This document shows, piece by piece, positions 35,301-43,674 of a stretch of DNA of 64,000 nt. Under the pieces are notes generated by a model. The model saw only the letters and a list, made by a program, of their open reading frames with translations, made no database searches and had not been told where the DNA came from. The position numbers and the translations under genes were made by a program. Source of the stretch: Amborella trichopoda (lineage: Eukaryota > Streptophyta > Magnoliopsida > Amborellales > Amborellaceae). Positions within the stretch are counted from its first letter, which is position 1. The number at the start of each line of letters is the position of its first letter. The stretch spans positions 675,781 to 739,780 of the forward strand of contig NW_006499912.1 in NCBI RefSeq assembly GCF_000471905.2, given 5' to 3'.

Positions 35301-35428
35301 GAAGTATCTTCGCCTGCACTATTTACGTTATCAACCTCATCATCCTCATCTTCATAATGCTCTGAAACGTCTTCCTCGCCATTAGAGACAGCTATTTCAT
35401 CTAAGGTTTGCTCCTCTGCAACATCCAT
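18862..35428 (-). CDS. Two-RRM glycine-rich hnRNP A/B-type RNA-binding protein, six coding exons
   Basis: Coding exons, minus strand: 35428-35277, 35097-35057, 20317-20154, 20051-19955, 19888-19719 and 19251-18862. They total 1014 nt, or 337 codons plus stop, and every junction has GT/AG borders and a matching phase. Residues 1-50 are acidic (EDEDDEVDN patch). RRM1 spans about 52-125, with RNP2 KIFVGG (52-57) and RNP1 RGFGFVTF (92-99). RRM2 spans about 139-212, with RNP2 KIFVGG (139-144) and RNP1 RGFAFVTF (179-186). The C-terminus (about 229-337) is Gly/Tyr-rich and ends in RYHPYGR. Related plant hnRNP A/B-like proteins bind mRNA in the nucleus and cytoplasm. No exact orthologue name can be given. 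Intron 2 is about 14.7 kb and full of transposons. Confidence 0.9.
19719..19888 (-). CDS. hnRNP-type gene, exon 5 (rest of RRM2)
   Basis: It encodes ELKEYFSSYGEVVDHQ through RNP1 RGFAFVTF to EIGGKK. The acceptor is ACTTTGCAG and the donor is AAG|GTGCAT. Confidence 0.9.
19955..20051 (-). CDS. hnRNP-type gene, exon 4 (linker and RNP2 of RRM2)
   Basis: It encodes VEVKRTVPRE, the conserved linker after RRM1 in this family, then KKIFVGGIPTSLTD. The acceptor is TATCTCAG and the donor is GATG|GTAGTAA. Confidence 0.9.
20154..20317 (-). CDS. hnRNP-type gene, exon 3 (rest of RRM1)
   Basis: The acceptor is TTTGTCCAG|ATACC and the donor is GAGAG|GTGGGT. It encodes 54 whole codons from TFTKHFKKYG to VIDGRE, including RNP1 RGFGFVTF. 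Confidence 0.9.
20318..21190. other. Intron segment without an assigned feature
   Basis: At about 20571 the sequence GGCCGTGTTTG resembles the start of a Tourist-type MITE, but no matching right end was found. The open frames at 20552-20912 have no recognised homology. Confidence 0.3.
21195..21590 (-). mobile_element. RTE-type LINE 3' fragment
   Basis: On the minus strand, the C-terminal RT region reads MMLRWL, then RRDRIENE, then APIGDQMKESRLRWAGHVQ and ARDRSKGTWLEVVRKDM. This is the widespread plant RTE pattern. The element ends in CCCCAAATAGTTGGG followed by GATGATGATGA, the simple tail of RTE elements. Confidence 0.85.
21591..22955. other. AT-rich intron DNA, nothing recognised
   Basis: No domain, repeat boundary or RNA gene was seen. 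Confidence 0.4.
22956..23035 (+). pseudogene. BED zinc-finger fragment (hAT-type)
   Basis: The translation gives NLSWKYVSCPNPNNKN, close to the DPSWKY..NPNDKN start of the BED fingers at 27770-28570. It is about 25 residues long and then lost. Confidence 0.45.
23090..24106 (+). mobile_element. LTR of a copia-type element (F1), truncated
   Basis: It is homologous, in reverse, to 29617-30730. The shared blocks are ACTATCTTCTAAGGTGTCTAC at one end and GAGCACTAGACTCTATATC at the other. It ends ..CACTGCA directly before a primer-binding-type site at 24109-24120. Confidence 0.7.
24109..24120 (+). promoter_or_regulatory. Primer-binding-site relic (initiator tRNA-Met type)
   Basis: TGGTATCCAAGC, two mismatches from the common plant TGGTATCAGAGC, lying 2 bp after the LTR. 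Confidence 0.6.
24177..25081 (+). pseudogene. Copia-type gag relic (F1)
   Basis: Blocks of a UBN2-type gag are read in several frames: KKDGYVFHKDDLTPLV, LATMHETYVREYED-like sequence, DRMQRRYDTPSRAKKIIKM, then a Pro-rich and Lys-rich tail. A second copy lies in reverse at 29213-29560. The relic is cut at its 3' side by the short LTR element E at 25087. Confidence 0.7.
25087..25552 (+). repeat. 5' LTR of element E
   Basis: 466 bp, aligned to 26742-27202 from its first base. The shared start is TGATG followed by an AAAAATTATA.TTATTTTTAA block. Confidence 0.85.
25972..26213. mobile_element. Tourist-type (PIF/Harbinger) MITE nested in element E
   Basis: 242 bp. It starts GGGTGTGTTTGA and ends CAAACATGCCC, with imperfect inverted repeats of about 40 bp. 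The flanks are TTA (25969-25971 and 26214-26216). Reading across the insertion with one TTA removed restores the gag-like frame. Confidence 0.88.
26742..27202 (+). repeat. 3' LTR of element E
   Basis: 461 bp, followed by target duplication CTAAG. It is moderately diverged from the 5' LTR, so the insertion is old. Confidence 0.85.
27770..28745 (+). pseudogene. hAT-type protein with three tandem BED zinc fingers, broken
   Basis: It starts MSSSGSSQSEDPSWK at 27770. Three related modules of about 70 codons follow (about 27800-27990, 28060-28230 and 28335-28540). Each has a (D)P.WKY.YNPNPNDKN start, a C..C pair and a LKKHLA.IKG block. The third is best kept, with CNYCGKDSNGG, FKKHLAGIKG and CKNVP. 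An acidic tail runs from about 28590 to 28745. Stops lie after the first WK and after the second module. BED fingers bind DNA in hAT transposases. The DUF659 and dimerisation regions are absent. Confidence 0.75.
28948..29070 (+). repeat. TATGGATTATCAAAATTCT repeated three times
   Basis: Copies near 28948, 29009 and 29044 within the 3' part of the hAT-like element. Confidence 0.8.
29213..29560 (-). pseudogene. Copia-type gag relic (F2)
   Basis: The minus frame reads VCYVFHEDDLTPLLSQP, AIWHRKTWSTIN and LATMHETYVKEYEDHLGE, the same protein as F1. A 20-residue block around LATM is doubled (..NIVLATMYEILNRVLATMHE). The hAT-like element abuts its downstream side. Confidence 0.75.
29603..29614 (-). 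promoter_or_regulatory. Primer-binding site of F2
   Basis: TGGTATCAAAGC on the minus strand, one mismatch from the standard initiator-Met site, directly after the LTR. Confidence 0.65.
29617..30733 (-). mobile_element. LTR of copia-type element F2 (reverse of F1)
   Basis: The reverse complement aligns with 23090-24106 over its length. The upstream limit is hidden by the gap and microsatellites. A TGTTGGAATTATGGCC start on the minus strand at about 32453 could be the true LTR start, which would make a 2.8-kb LTR. Confidence 0.6.
30734..30753. other. Assembly gap, 20 N
   Basis: A run of 20 N inside a CT microsatellite tract. Confidence 1.
30754..30852 (+). repeat. ACGT-rich low-complexity block beside the gap
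   Basis: GTAGTACGTACGTACGT-type text with irregular GTA/CGTA units, unlike any flanking DNA. It may be an assembly artefact. Confidence 0.7.
30853..30908 (+). repeat. (CT)n microsatellite
   Basis: About 28 uninterrupted CT units. Confidence 0.98.
30909..32301. other. Possible upstream part of the F2 LTR
   Basis: No gene was recognised. It lies between the aligned part of LTR F2 and the TGTTGGAATTATGG start at 32453, so it may be LTR sequence. Confidence 0.3.
32302..32343 (+). repeat. (CT)n microsatellite
   Basis: About 20 CT units. Confidence 0.97.
32764..33499. mobile_element. 736-bp hAT-like element with CCTAGG-rich ends
   Basis: The flanks TGGCAACA (32756-32763) and TGGCAACG (33500-33507) fit an 8-bp target duplication. 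The ends share an imperfect inverted repeat running into CACCTAGGCTG on both sides. Subterminal CCTAGGC blocks resemble those of the element at 27248-29204. The 108-codon frame inside (33073-33399) has no recognised domain. Confidence 0.6.
33508..35056. other. Intron segment without an assigned feature
   Basis: Contains hydrophobic minus-strand frames (34130-33816 and 34807-34574) without recognisable motifs. These are probably AT-rich artefacts. Confidence 0.35.
35057..35097 (-). CDS. hnRNP-type gene, exon 2 (41-bp micro-exon, RNP2 of RRM1)
   Basis: After TTTGATTAG, 41 nt encode KIFVGGVSWSTSE plus split codons. The donor is GAAG|GTATGGG. It fits between exons 1 and 3 in phase. It supplies the first strand of RRM1, without which exon 3 would hold only a truncated RRM. 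Confidence 0.88.
35277..35428 (-). CDS. hnRNP-type gene, exon 1 (acidic N-terminus)
   Basis: The start ATG is at 35428-35426. The exon encodes MDVAEEQTLDEIA followed by an acidic run, and ends ..TCACCAGG before GTTAGT. The trailing GG joins the first base of exon 2 to make Gly51. An upstream in-frame extension reads through sequence that ends in CTCGTTTGCAG, a likely 5' UTR intron acceptor (exon restart at 35467). This ATG is therefore preferred. Confidence 0.85.
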
Positions 35429-35466
35429 GATCTCTTCCTTCTCTTTCGTCACTCTAATCCTATGAA

Positions 35467-35650
35467 CCTGCAAACGAGTAAATGTTACTATAACTAGTCT
35501 GCTTATCCCAAACCCTAATATCACCTTGAACACTGAACCCCCAGCTATGGAAGCGCACTACCTCCTCTTAGGGTTCTCTGAATGGTTCCTAGGGTTTTGC
35601 AGCGGGTCTATACCGAAGGGATGCTTGCCGTTCCTACTTCGCAACTTAAA
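35467..35650 (-). promoter_or_regulatory. Candidate 5' UTR exon, short intron and start region of the hnRNP-type gene
   Basis: The minus strand has AAAACCCTAGG and AACCCTAAGAGG, motifs common in plant 5' leaders. It then has a possible donor at GAG|GTAGTG (exon end 35562) or AAG|GTGATA (exon end 35525), and an acceptor CGTTTGCAG before 35467. The first choice gives a 94-bp intron. No TATA box was seen upstream. Confidence 0.45.
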
Positions 35651-35689
35651 CGAGGCGACAAATAACACCACGCGAGGCGACAAATAACA
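35651..35689 (+). repeat. 22-bp-period duplication CGAGGCGACAAATAACA
   Basis: Copies at 35651-35667 and 35673-35689, within the likely promoter region. Confidence 0.9.
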
Positions 35690-35813
35690 TGTTATCAGAT
35701 GTGGCAACCAAGTAAGGACACGATTTCGACACGGTGTCTCTTTCAGTGAATGATGTTTGACACCGTCGCTGTGTGTTTCATGGAGACCGTAAATTTGATA
35801 CGTTTTTTAAATT

Positions 35814-36129
35814 GGTGCGGTTTGTATAGAGCCTAAGCTCTAAATAATCAAATTAAAGCCTACCTTCAAATAGTTTTGAGAAATGTGGTTTCGATATTGG
35901 AAATCTTTATGATAGAATTAAAAATGTACTTTAATTTTTATTTATAAAGTTTAAAGCTTTAAAATTAGCGTAGATCGATAGATATACGAAAATCTTGAAA
36001 ATTGACAGTCCAAAAATGCGTTACTAGATGCACCATTTTCAAAATTTGAAATTCATTTTTTTCTTATGTCCATGCATCTTGATGTATAGATGCTCAAATT
36101 AGAGCCTTGGCACTATATAAATTTTTCCC
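35814..36129. mobile_element. Mutator-like MITE, copy M2
   Basis: It starts GGTGCGGTTTGTATAGAGC and ends with the complement of GGGAAAAATTTATATAG. It is internally deleted relative to M3, lacking about 80 bp near the right end. The flanks TTTTAAATT and TTTTGAAAG are only partly alike. Confidence 0.8.
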
Positions 36130-36138
36130 TTTTGAAAG

Positions 36139-36523
36139 GGTGCAGTTTGCATGGAGCTGAGGCTTTAAACAATCAAAGTAAAGTGTACATTCAAATAGTA
36201 TCCAAACTGTAGTTTTAATATTAAAAATCTTTGTGATAGCCTTAAAATATATTTTCATCTATAATTATAAATTTTAAAGCTTCAAAAATAGTATAGATTA
36301 AGTAAATCCATGAAAACTTGAAAAACTTGAAAATTGACAGTCCAAAAATGCGATGCACTATTTCCAAAATTTGAAATCCATTTTTTCTCATGTCTATGCA
36401 TCTTAAGGTCGAAATGATCAATTTGAGGATATTTGATAATTGAAACAATTTCTTCTAATGAAATTTTTGAAGCGAGCGCTAAATTGATTGTTTAGAACCT
36501 CGCGCTTATAGAAACTTTTTCCC
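36139..36523. mobile_element. Mutator-like MITE, copy M3
   Basis: It starts GGTGCAGTTTGCATGGAGC and ends ..AGAAACTTTTTCCC. It is separated from M2 by only the 9 bp TTTTGAAAG. The right flank is TTTCCAAAT. Confidence 0.8.
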
Positions 36524-36558
36524 TTTCCAAATAGTGGCCCAAAGTGTCAAACCTACAA

Positions 36559-36986
36559 GGAAAATTTTATATAAGGTTTCAACCTTATACTGTATGCGTA
36601 AGGTGCACTTAAAAAACAACTAGTGAAGGTTGTTTCTATGTTGGAAAACCCTCAAATCAACCAACTCACTCTTTAGATTTATAGACGTGAAAAAAAAAAA
36701 GGGATTTCTAGTCCTAAAAATAGTTCATTTTCTAACTTATTATCTGGACCGGCCATTTCAATATTTTCAAGTGTTTATAGATATGTTTGATAGTTACCAT
36801 TCATGAAACTTTAAATTTCATAATTGGGGGTAATAATAGATTTTCATATAATTTCATAATTGGGGGTAATAATAGATTTTCATATCATTGTAAGGCTTTG
36901 CGATACCCAAACTGCATTTTTTATATAAGTTTGAGGCACACCTTACTTCAATAGTATAAAGTTGACACTTTATACAAACCTCACCC
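36559..36986. mobile_element. Mutator-like MITE, copy M4 (diverged subfamily)
   Basis: The left end is GGAAAATTTTATATAAGG and the right end is the complement of GGGTGAGGTTTGTATAAAG. The inverted ends extend about 50 bp (..CTTATACT../..GTAAGGTG..). The flanks AACCTACAA and AACCTACCG match at 7 of 9 bases. A 36-bp internal duplication starts at 36815 and 36851. Confidence 0.82.
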
Positions 36987-39029
36987 AACCTACCGTGCCT
37001 AAATATAATAAAAGGTGTGTGGTGCTGCCATCGTACCTCTTAAGTAATTTTACAGCCTTGCATAAATATTTTATATATAACTCAAATGTATTCAACTTTG
37101 GGAAATTTTGGTAATACAACTGCTCTATTTCTTTTATTTTACACTCAGTTCCCTTTTTTTTATTTTTCCGATATATCCCCAAGTTGATAATCCAAGAGGC
37201 TTAGGTCATAGGACACCAAAGTACGGGTCGGCACTTGGATATGCCCAATGGCTCCAAAGTGCCGGGCAGCATTCCAAGTGTTGACCCGATCCGAAGCTCA
37301 GGTAGGTTCGGCACATGGAGTGTTGCCTTGTGCTCTAGATTTGCCACTGGGTGGGTGAGAAAAACCGAGACTGGATCAATGAAGGAAAATGAGCTAAAAA
37401 ACATTCCCTTATGTACAATAAACTCATTCATCAGGGCCAGAATAGGAGCATCATGTCAAAATCACACTTGGTATGATCCACAATACTTTGGAGACCTATG
37501 ACAAGTCCAGAGTGCAGGTCTGCACTTGGAGTGCCAACCCAACTGGAACTTAACTCAAGCACGGGGCATTTTGGAAAATGAAAAGAAAGGACAAAAAAAA
37601 AGAAGACATAAATGTAAAATGTAAAAATTAGGGGACATATTTTAAACTCTACAAAAGAAAAAATGATATTCATAAAATTTTCCCTTGAACTTAAGATGAA
37701 AACACCATTTTGGGTTTTGGCTGGAAATCTTTATCGCGTATAACTAGTGAAAAATAAGAAATTGTCATCCCACATATTTTACACTTTACACTCATATCTA
37801 CTTTGAGTTTTTTTCCTTAAAATATCTTCGATCTATTAGTTCCAGACCACTTTGTTCTATATTTTATCTTAAGGAAATAGAAATGATCTAAAAATTTTAG
37901 TTTTGGACCGCTTTAATTCATAAAAATGAGCAATTTGGAATTAATAGTTCCAAATCACTTAGATATATACTTTCTGTTTGGAATCAAAGTGGTAAAGGAC
38001 TATAAATTCCAGATAATTAAACTAAGATGAAAGCATAATATTGTTTATCCCCTACATATAGTGGAATTTAAAAAACTTTGTCGTTCCGTATATTTTACAT
38101 TTTATGCTCATGTCTAATTTTTTTTTTTCTTTTTTTTTTTCTAAAATATCCTCTCTAATAGTTCGAGGCCACTTTCCTCTATACTTTCGTAAGGAACCAA
38201 AGTGATCCAAAACTATTACTTCTGGACCTTTTATTTTATTACATGAGCAATTTGGAAACAATGTTTAAAAACGGATCGGTGACCAAGATCACACATATGA
38301 AAACCAGCTCGAATTGATGGATCAGTGGTCTAGATTTGGCCTGAAAATAAGTTTAAAAAATCACTAATTTTTTTAAAAATTTAGCTTTTTCGAGTTATGA
38401 AGAAAATAGGTATTGCTCATGTCCAAGTATTTGTTGTACATTGCGTTTATTTTATAATTAAATAGATAACTATAGCAAAAACAAATACTTTTGGGAATGG
38501 AGAAAATATTATGCTATGAGAGCAAAATAGTGATAAGAAAACGTTTCTTTGAAAGAAACGCTTGAAGAAGGGAAAAAGAGGGAGGAAAGCTGTGAATTTA
38601 TATATATATCTAGAGAGAGAGAGAGAGAAAGTGAGAGAGAGATGTTTGCACCAAAACAGGTTTCATAAGTGCCACATGGGTAGACATTTGAAACATTACT
38701 AGCTTGACAAACTTCTAAAAGAGAGCATGCGTGCTGGCTTCTCACGATCGGTAAGATGGGGGTGCTTGGCTCCATCAGATGTGAGGTGGCTTTGTAGCTA
38801 GCAAGGAGATGGGTGGGCTACCTGACCACCCCTCGTTTATATAGAAAAAAATAGAAATTTTATACGAGGAAAATATTAAATTTAAAAGTTTTATAGAAAT
38901 GAAATAATAATAATAATAATAATTATAATAATAATGGGATCCAAGTTAAGTCGCCTAGCTCCATTGCAAAAAACCGGTTGGTTTTGTTACAAAACTAATA
39001 ATTCTGTTCCTGATAAACATGAATCAAAC
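36987..39029. other. Intergenic DNA with a degenerate 320-bp direct repeat
   Basis: Segments at about 37775-37870 and 38085-38190 share a TTTTACA-TTTA..CTCAT..CT block and a ..TAGTTC.AG.CCACTTT..TCTATA block, so a unit of about 320 bp was duplicated long ago. A short GA-rich microsatellite lies at 38610-38642. No gene was recognised. Confidence 0.5.
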
Positions 39030-40006
39030 TCCTAGAAACCCCTCGAAATTTTGGCTAAGGGAATTCCTAAAAACTTTGATTTTAAGTCCGAAGGACTACG
39101 TAAACCCTAGTAGTACTTACAACACCTACGCCTAGTTTGATTATCCCGAAACTTATCCCAGATCAAAGTAGACATCTTTTCAATGGTCTAAGAATTGCAC
39201 AAATTGGACAGTTAGATTGAAAACCGAAATCCTCGAAAGTCAAGGGGTGCGATTTACCAACCCCAAGTCAACCTATAATGCCCCATCTAAAAATACATTG
39301 AAAATACTAGAAAATCCCTAGAAAATAGACTGAAATCCCTAGGAAATTTGAAGTTAGAAACAAAAAATCCTAATAAATCCTAAAAAGTAGGATAATACCT
39401 TAAAAAATTCTTATAAAAATTATGCAAAATAAGGATAATTCCCCAAAAATCATAGAAAATCCAAAATTTTAGATTTGAGAATAGGAGACCCCAAATCCTT
39501 TAGAAACTTAGGGAAAACACCTCCTAACCTTAAGAAAGCTTAGGTAAACCTTATCTAAAAATCCCTAACCCTTTTTCAAACATTAAAAACCCTAGATCTA
39601 GCTGAAAGAACCTCAAATCTACCAAATTCCAGCAAGTAAGAAGCATCCAAAGAGGAGATGGTGGTACTAGAAGGATAGTCTGATCTAAGCCCAAAACTCC
39701 GGGTTTCGGGTCCCTAAGGTAAATATCTCTTCCCCTTCTTTAATGTAAGTTTATTTTCCATTAAATTAGTTTACTTTTTTTGCAAATTTCTATTATTATT
39801 AGATTAGTAATTTAGAAGTATTTGAAAGCCATAGAGACATATTCTAAACTTGGCGCTGCTAGTGAACCCAAAGTAGAACTAGATCTGTATGGATCTATGA
39901 TGTTTATGAGCCCATAATTTGAGTGATCCTACTCTCTAAATTAACTCGTTTGCATGGTACTTGAGTTGATCTCTTTAGGAGATCGACACAAATCCGAGCG
40001 TAAATA
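39030..40006 (+). mobile_element. Ty3/gypsy-type LTR, copy C
   Basis: It is the reverse complement of the family of copies A and B. Its start TAGAAACCCCTCGAAATT corresponds to TGTAGACACCC..CGAAATT, and its end AATCCGAGCGTAAATA to the complement of TGTTTACACTCCGATC. The CCCGAAAC/GTTTCGGG-type hairpin lies at about 39690-39716. It is more diverged than A or B, and its ends have decayed. Confidence 0.65.
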
Positions 40007-40059
40007 ATATATAAAATCAAAATAAAAAGCATATGGTAGTGGTGAATGCTATAAAGCTT

Positions 40060-41200
40060 GTTGCGGCAAAAGAATACAACCAGCAATATGGCATTGACTT
40101 GCACCAGTAGCCATATGACTATTGTTCAAACCACAATTTTTGTGGCATCTATCTGAGAATGGCCTTTATATCAGTTAGATGTTAAAAATGCATCTCTCAA
40201 TGAGGAAGCGTACATGAAGCTACCTCTAGGAGTTATAAATACTCAAAAAATGGTGGGTAAGCATCAAAGAGCCCTAAATGGACTCAAACAAGTACTCAGG
40301 GCATGGTTTGTGAAATTTCGTAGTGTGGATGATATGAATAGTCAGTGATGATTTTGGAACTATTCACAAAATCAAACAAAAACTCAATCAAATATTTTAA
40401 ATAAAAGACTTGGGATTCTTACCCTATTTCCTTGGATTAAAAATTACTTATTCCCCTTGTGGCTATCTATTATCGTAGTTCAAGTATGCTTCAGAAATTG
40501 TTTCATAAGTTCGACTTATAGATGATATTAAGAAGCTCGATAACCCCATTGAGTTGAATATAAAACTTTGAGCTACAGATGGTCAACTTCATCCTGGTCC
40601 AACCTTTTGTAGATGAATCATAGGGAACCTTGTATATCTCACAATTTTAAAACCAAAAATTGTTTATGCAGTGCATTTGGTTAGTCAGTTTCCAAGTGCT
40701 CCTCGATCTGTTCACCTCATTGTTGTCTTACATATAATCTACTATTTTAAGAATACTCTTTATCAGGCTTTATTTTTCTCCTCTTCTTTCTTACTTGAGT
40801 TTCGGGCATAAGCAATCTTCTGTGTTTTTCTAAGTGATTCTCTTCTATCCTGAAAAAGCAAGAAACAAAAATATATTGCCCAATCTACAATAGAAGTTGA
40901 ATATAAGGTCATGACATAAATTACTACTGAAGTTGTTAGGCTTCATTGTTTACTCGCAGACATGGTTGTCACTATTGTCACTCTCACGCCACTCTATTGT
41001 GATAACAAGAGTGCCATCTATATTTCAAAGAATCCATAATTGCATAAACACACAAACCATATTGACAAGACTACTTGGTAGGCACAATTTATCTTCCATA
41101 TATACCCCCTCTACACAACTTGTTGACTTCACCAAAATGCACTTTGTACCTCAATTCTCTTAGTTTGTGCCCAAAGTTTCCACAATTTCTTGGAAATCAT
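40060..41200 (+). pseudogene. Ty1/copia reverse transcriptase-RNase H relic
   Basis: Segments appear in copia order: LDVKNASLNEEAYMKLP and ALNGLKQVLRAWF (about 40165-40310), then IIGNLVYLTILKPKIVYAV (about 40615-40680), then SKKQKYIAQSTIEVEYKVM and PLYCDNKSAIYISKNP (about 40855-41040). The DD box region is lost or mutated. Stops are frequent. Confidence 0.85.
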
Positions 41201-41219
41201 TTTAAGTTTGAGGGGAAGT

Positions 41220-41400
41220 TGAATGTATATTTACTTTCTATTCTTGCTTGTACATATTAGGAACGTGATTCATCATATATGTTTCTTTGCCTGTACACAA
41301 TTTTGTAACCCTATAAAATTAGGGTATTGTATATAATTTCATACAACCTAAAAAACAGAAATACAAAAAATTTCTCCATAATAGGCATCCCCTTACTATA
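41220..41400 (+). mobile_element. 3' LTR start of the copia relic
   Basis: A purine tract, TTTGAGGGGAAG, precedes TGAATGTATATTTAC. A TATAAAAT box lies at about 41312. The LTR end was not defined. Confidence 0.55.
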
Positions 41401-41751
41401 CTTTAAAATTCGCCCTTGCCAATCAACCCTAGGGATCTGTTTGACCCCAAAAACTCTAAAATTATCTTTATCCATTTCTAAAATCAAAACTGAAAAACAG
41501 AAGAGGAAAAAATGAAATGCAAAGGTTTAGAGCTTACAAATGTGCTCTAAGTGAATTCCCCCTCCAAGTTTGAATTGTGGACCATCCTTAAAGGTGGGGT
41601 TTTTCGAGCTCTAATCATTTTTTACTATTTTTTACATAGATCATAAGATGAATCAAGGATGATTTTTTTTAAATTTTCAAGTCATAGAACTCCTCTCAAT
41701 ACATGTTTTGTCCATGTTACTCGATGAACAATGTGATCTAGTGGCAGAATC

Positions 41752-41769
41752 TGTGTGTGTGTGTGTGTA
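41752..41769 (+). repeat. (GT)n microsatellite
   Basis: Nine GT units just left of the target of element D. Confidence 0.9.
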
Positions 41770-41782
41770 TGCTGTACACTTG

Positions 41783-43674
41783 TGATGCAGGGAGAAAAAT
41801 AATGTTTACACTCCGATCCACGCAGATCTCTAGAATGAGATCTGCTTAAATCTTAGCAAAAAACTGAGTTCATTTTGAAAAAAGTAGAGAAAGTGGGGTT
41901 GCTTGAATTATGAGCTCCGAAAAATCTCATATCTATACATATCTAATCTTTTTTTAAGTCTACTGACAGTGCCAACTCCAAATCTATATTTTGATTAAAA
42001 AACTGCTTCTAAATTTAATTAAATCTAATAATAAATTAATTTTTAGAAAAAATTAAATAAAATAAAAAATTAAATAAAGAAAAACAAACTAAATTAAGTA
42101 AAGAAAGAGATACTTACCTCTAGGGACCCGAAACCCAAAGTTTCGGGCTTGGATCTGGCCGTTCTTCTTATTTGCTCCACCATCTCTTGTTTTGAATGTC
42201 TTTGCATGCTGAAATTAATAGATCTAAGATTCATTGACTTAGATATAAGGTTTCTAAGGCAGGGAGAAAAACTGTAAATTTTAGGTAGGGTCTATCTAGG
42301 CTTTTCTTGGGATTTCTTGAGTTTTGAGAAGAATTTCCTTAGTTTTCTAATGGTTTTGGGATCTCCAAATATTGAATATGAATTTTGGGATTTTCTGTGA
42401 TTATTAGGGATTTGTTTTAATTTTTCAAAAAAAATCTCTAAGATTTTATCCTATTTTTGGGTATTTTTGGGCTATTTTTCTAATTTCTATAATTTCTAAA
42501 GGATTTTTTTATCTCTTTTTTTTATTTCTTTTCTAGTTTATTGTGGGGGATATTTATAGGATTCAATTGGTGATTTTTTTTTTTTTTTTTAATTTTATCG
42601 GAATTTTTTTGGATTTGTCATGAAGGTTTTGCCCTATCTAATTAAAGAAAATGCATTTTGATGGGTCATCAGGCGATGCATGGGCCTGCAGGGCCGCGTC
42701 ACTGCCCAGCCTGTGGTCCAACAACTGGGTCTAACATGGACTACATTGTCATTTATTGGATCTTTTATCTATATGTCTGATTCGGGTGATTTTTAGACCG
42801 TTGAAAATCTCTAGGGGTTTACATGAAGTTGGAATAGGGTTTGGGTAGTTTTGGGACAATTATATTGGATCTAGGTTGCCTACGTTTTACTAGGGTTTTT
42901 GTGGTCCTTTAAGCTTAGAATCGAGCTTCTTAAGAATTCTTTTAGCTCGAATTTCGAGAGGGTGTCTACAAATAATTATAATATAAATATAAATAAAACA
43001 AAAGATGAGAGATTATACCCTCTCTCAAGGTCTGCAAGGAAATCCACCAATGCCATCTCTTAATATCTACAGGGGAATCTACCCCAAAAACGATTTTTTC
43101 ACAAGACCAAGTTTTACTCAATTCATATTATGTGATCATTCTTTGATCTTTTACAATGAAAGAGGATCTCCCTTTAAATAGACTTAAAAAAAGATAAACA
43201 ATATCTAAAAAAAACACATATATATCTCCCTCTCATTTACACGGGCTTGCCCTCTCTCCCTATCTTCTCTCTCTTTATTCCCCAATTTTCTTTCTCCTCA
43301 CATCTTAAAATATATGGATTCTAAAAAGATAGTGCTTTGGGTTGCAACATGATTACTTCCCACCTTCTAAAAGCCACCCTCAAAAAAATATTCATACCAT
43401 CTCTTCCCACGATTTTAGCTAATAAAAAAAACTCTCTAGAAAGGCAAACCATTGCCTACATTGTTAAAAGATAAACATCACTAATAAAATCTATCTATCT
43501 AAGTCTTTTTTTCCCTATCTTAGACCTACGACTTAGTCAACCCTAATTTTCCCCATATCTCACCCAATACAAGAAAAAGGCTTAACGCCCCTTATAAAGT
43601 AGCCCATAAAAACTTCTAATTAATAAAAATCAAGAAAAAAAGATATTTGAATTTTCTAAATTTATTTTGCATCA
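41783..43674 (-). repeat. 3' LTR of element D (split)
   Basis: About 719 bp of LTR sequence, interrupted at 41803-42970. Confidence 0.9.
41803..42970 (-). mobile_element. Solo LTR, gypsy type (copy B)
   Basis: 1168 bp, with plus-strand ends TGTTTACACTCC and GGGTGTCTACA. It is flanked by a perfect 5-bp duplication, AATAA (41798-41802 and 42971-42975). On the minus strand it begins TGTAGACACCC and has a TATAAATA box (about 42548-42556). It holds a CCCGAAAC/GTTTCGGG hairpin at about 42129-42149. No internal region remains, so it arose by LTR-LTR recombination. Confidence 0.92.
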
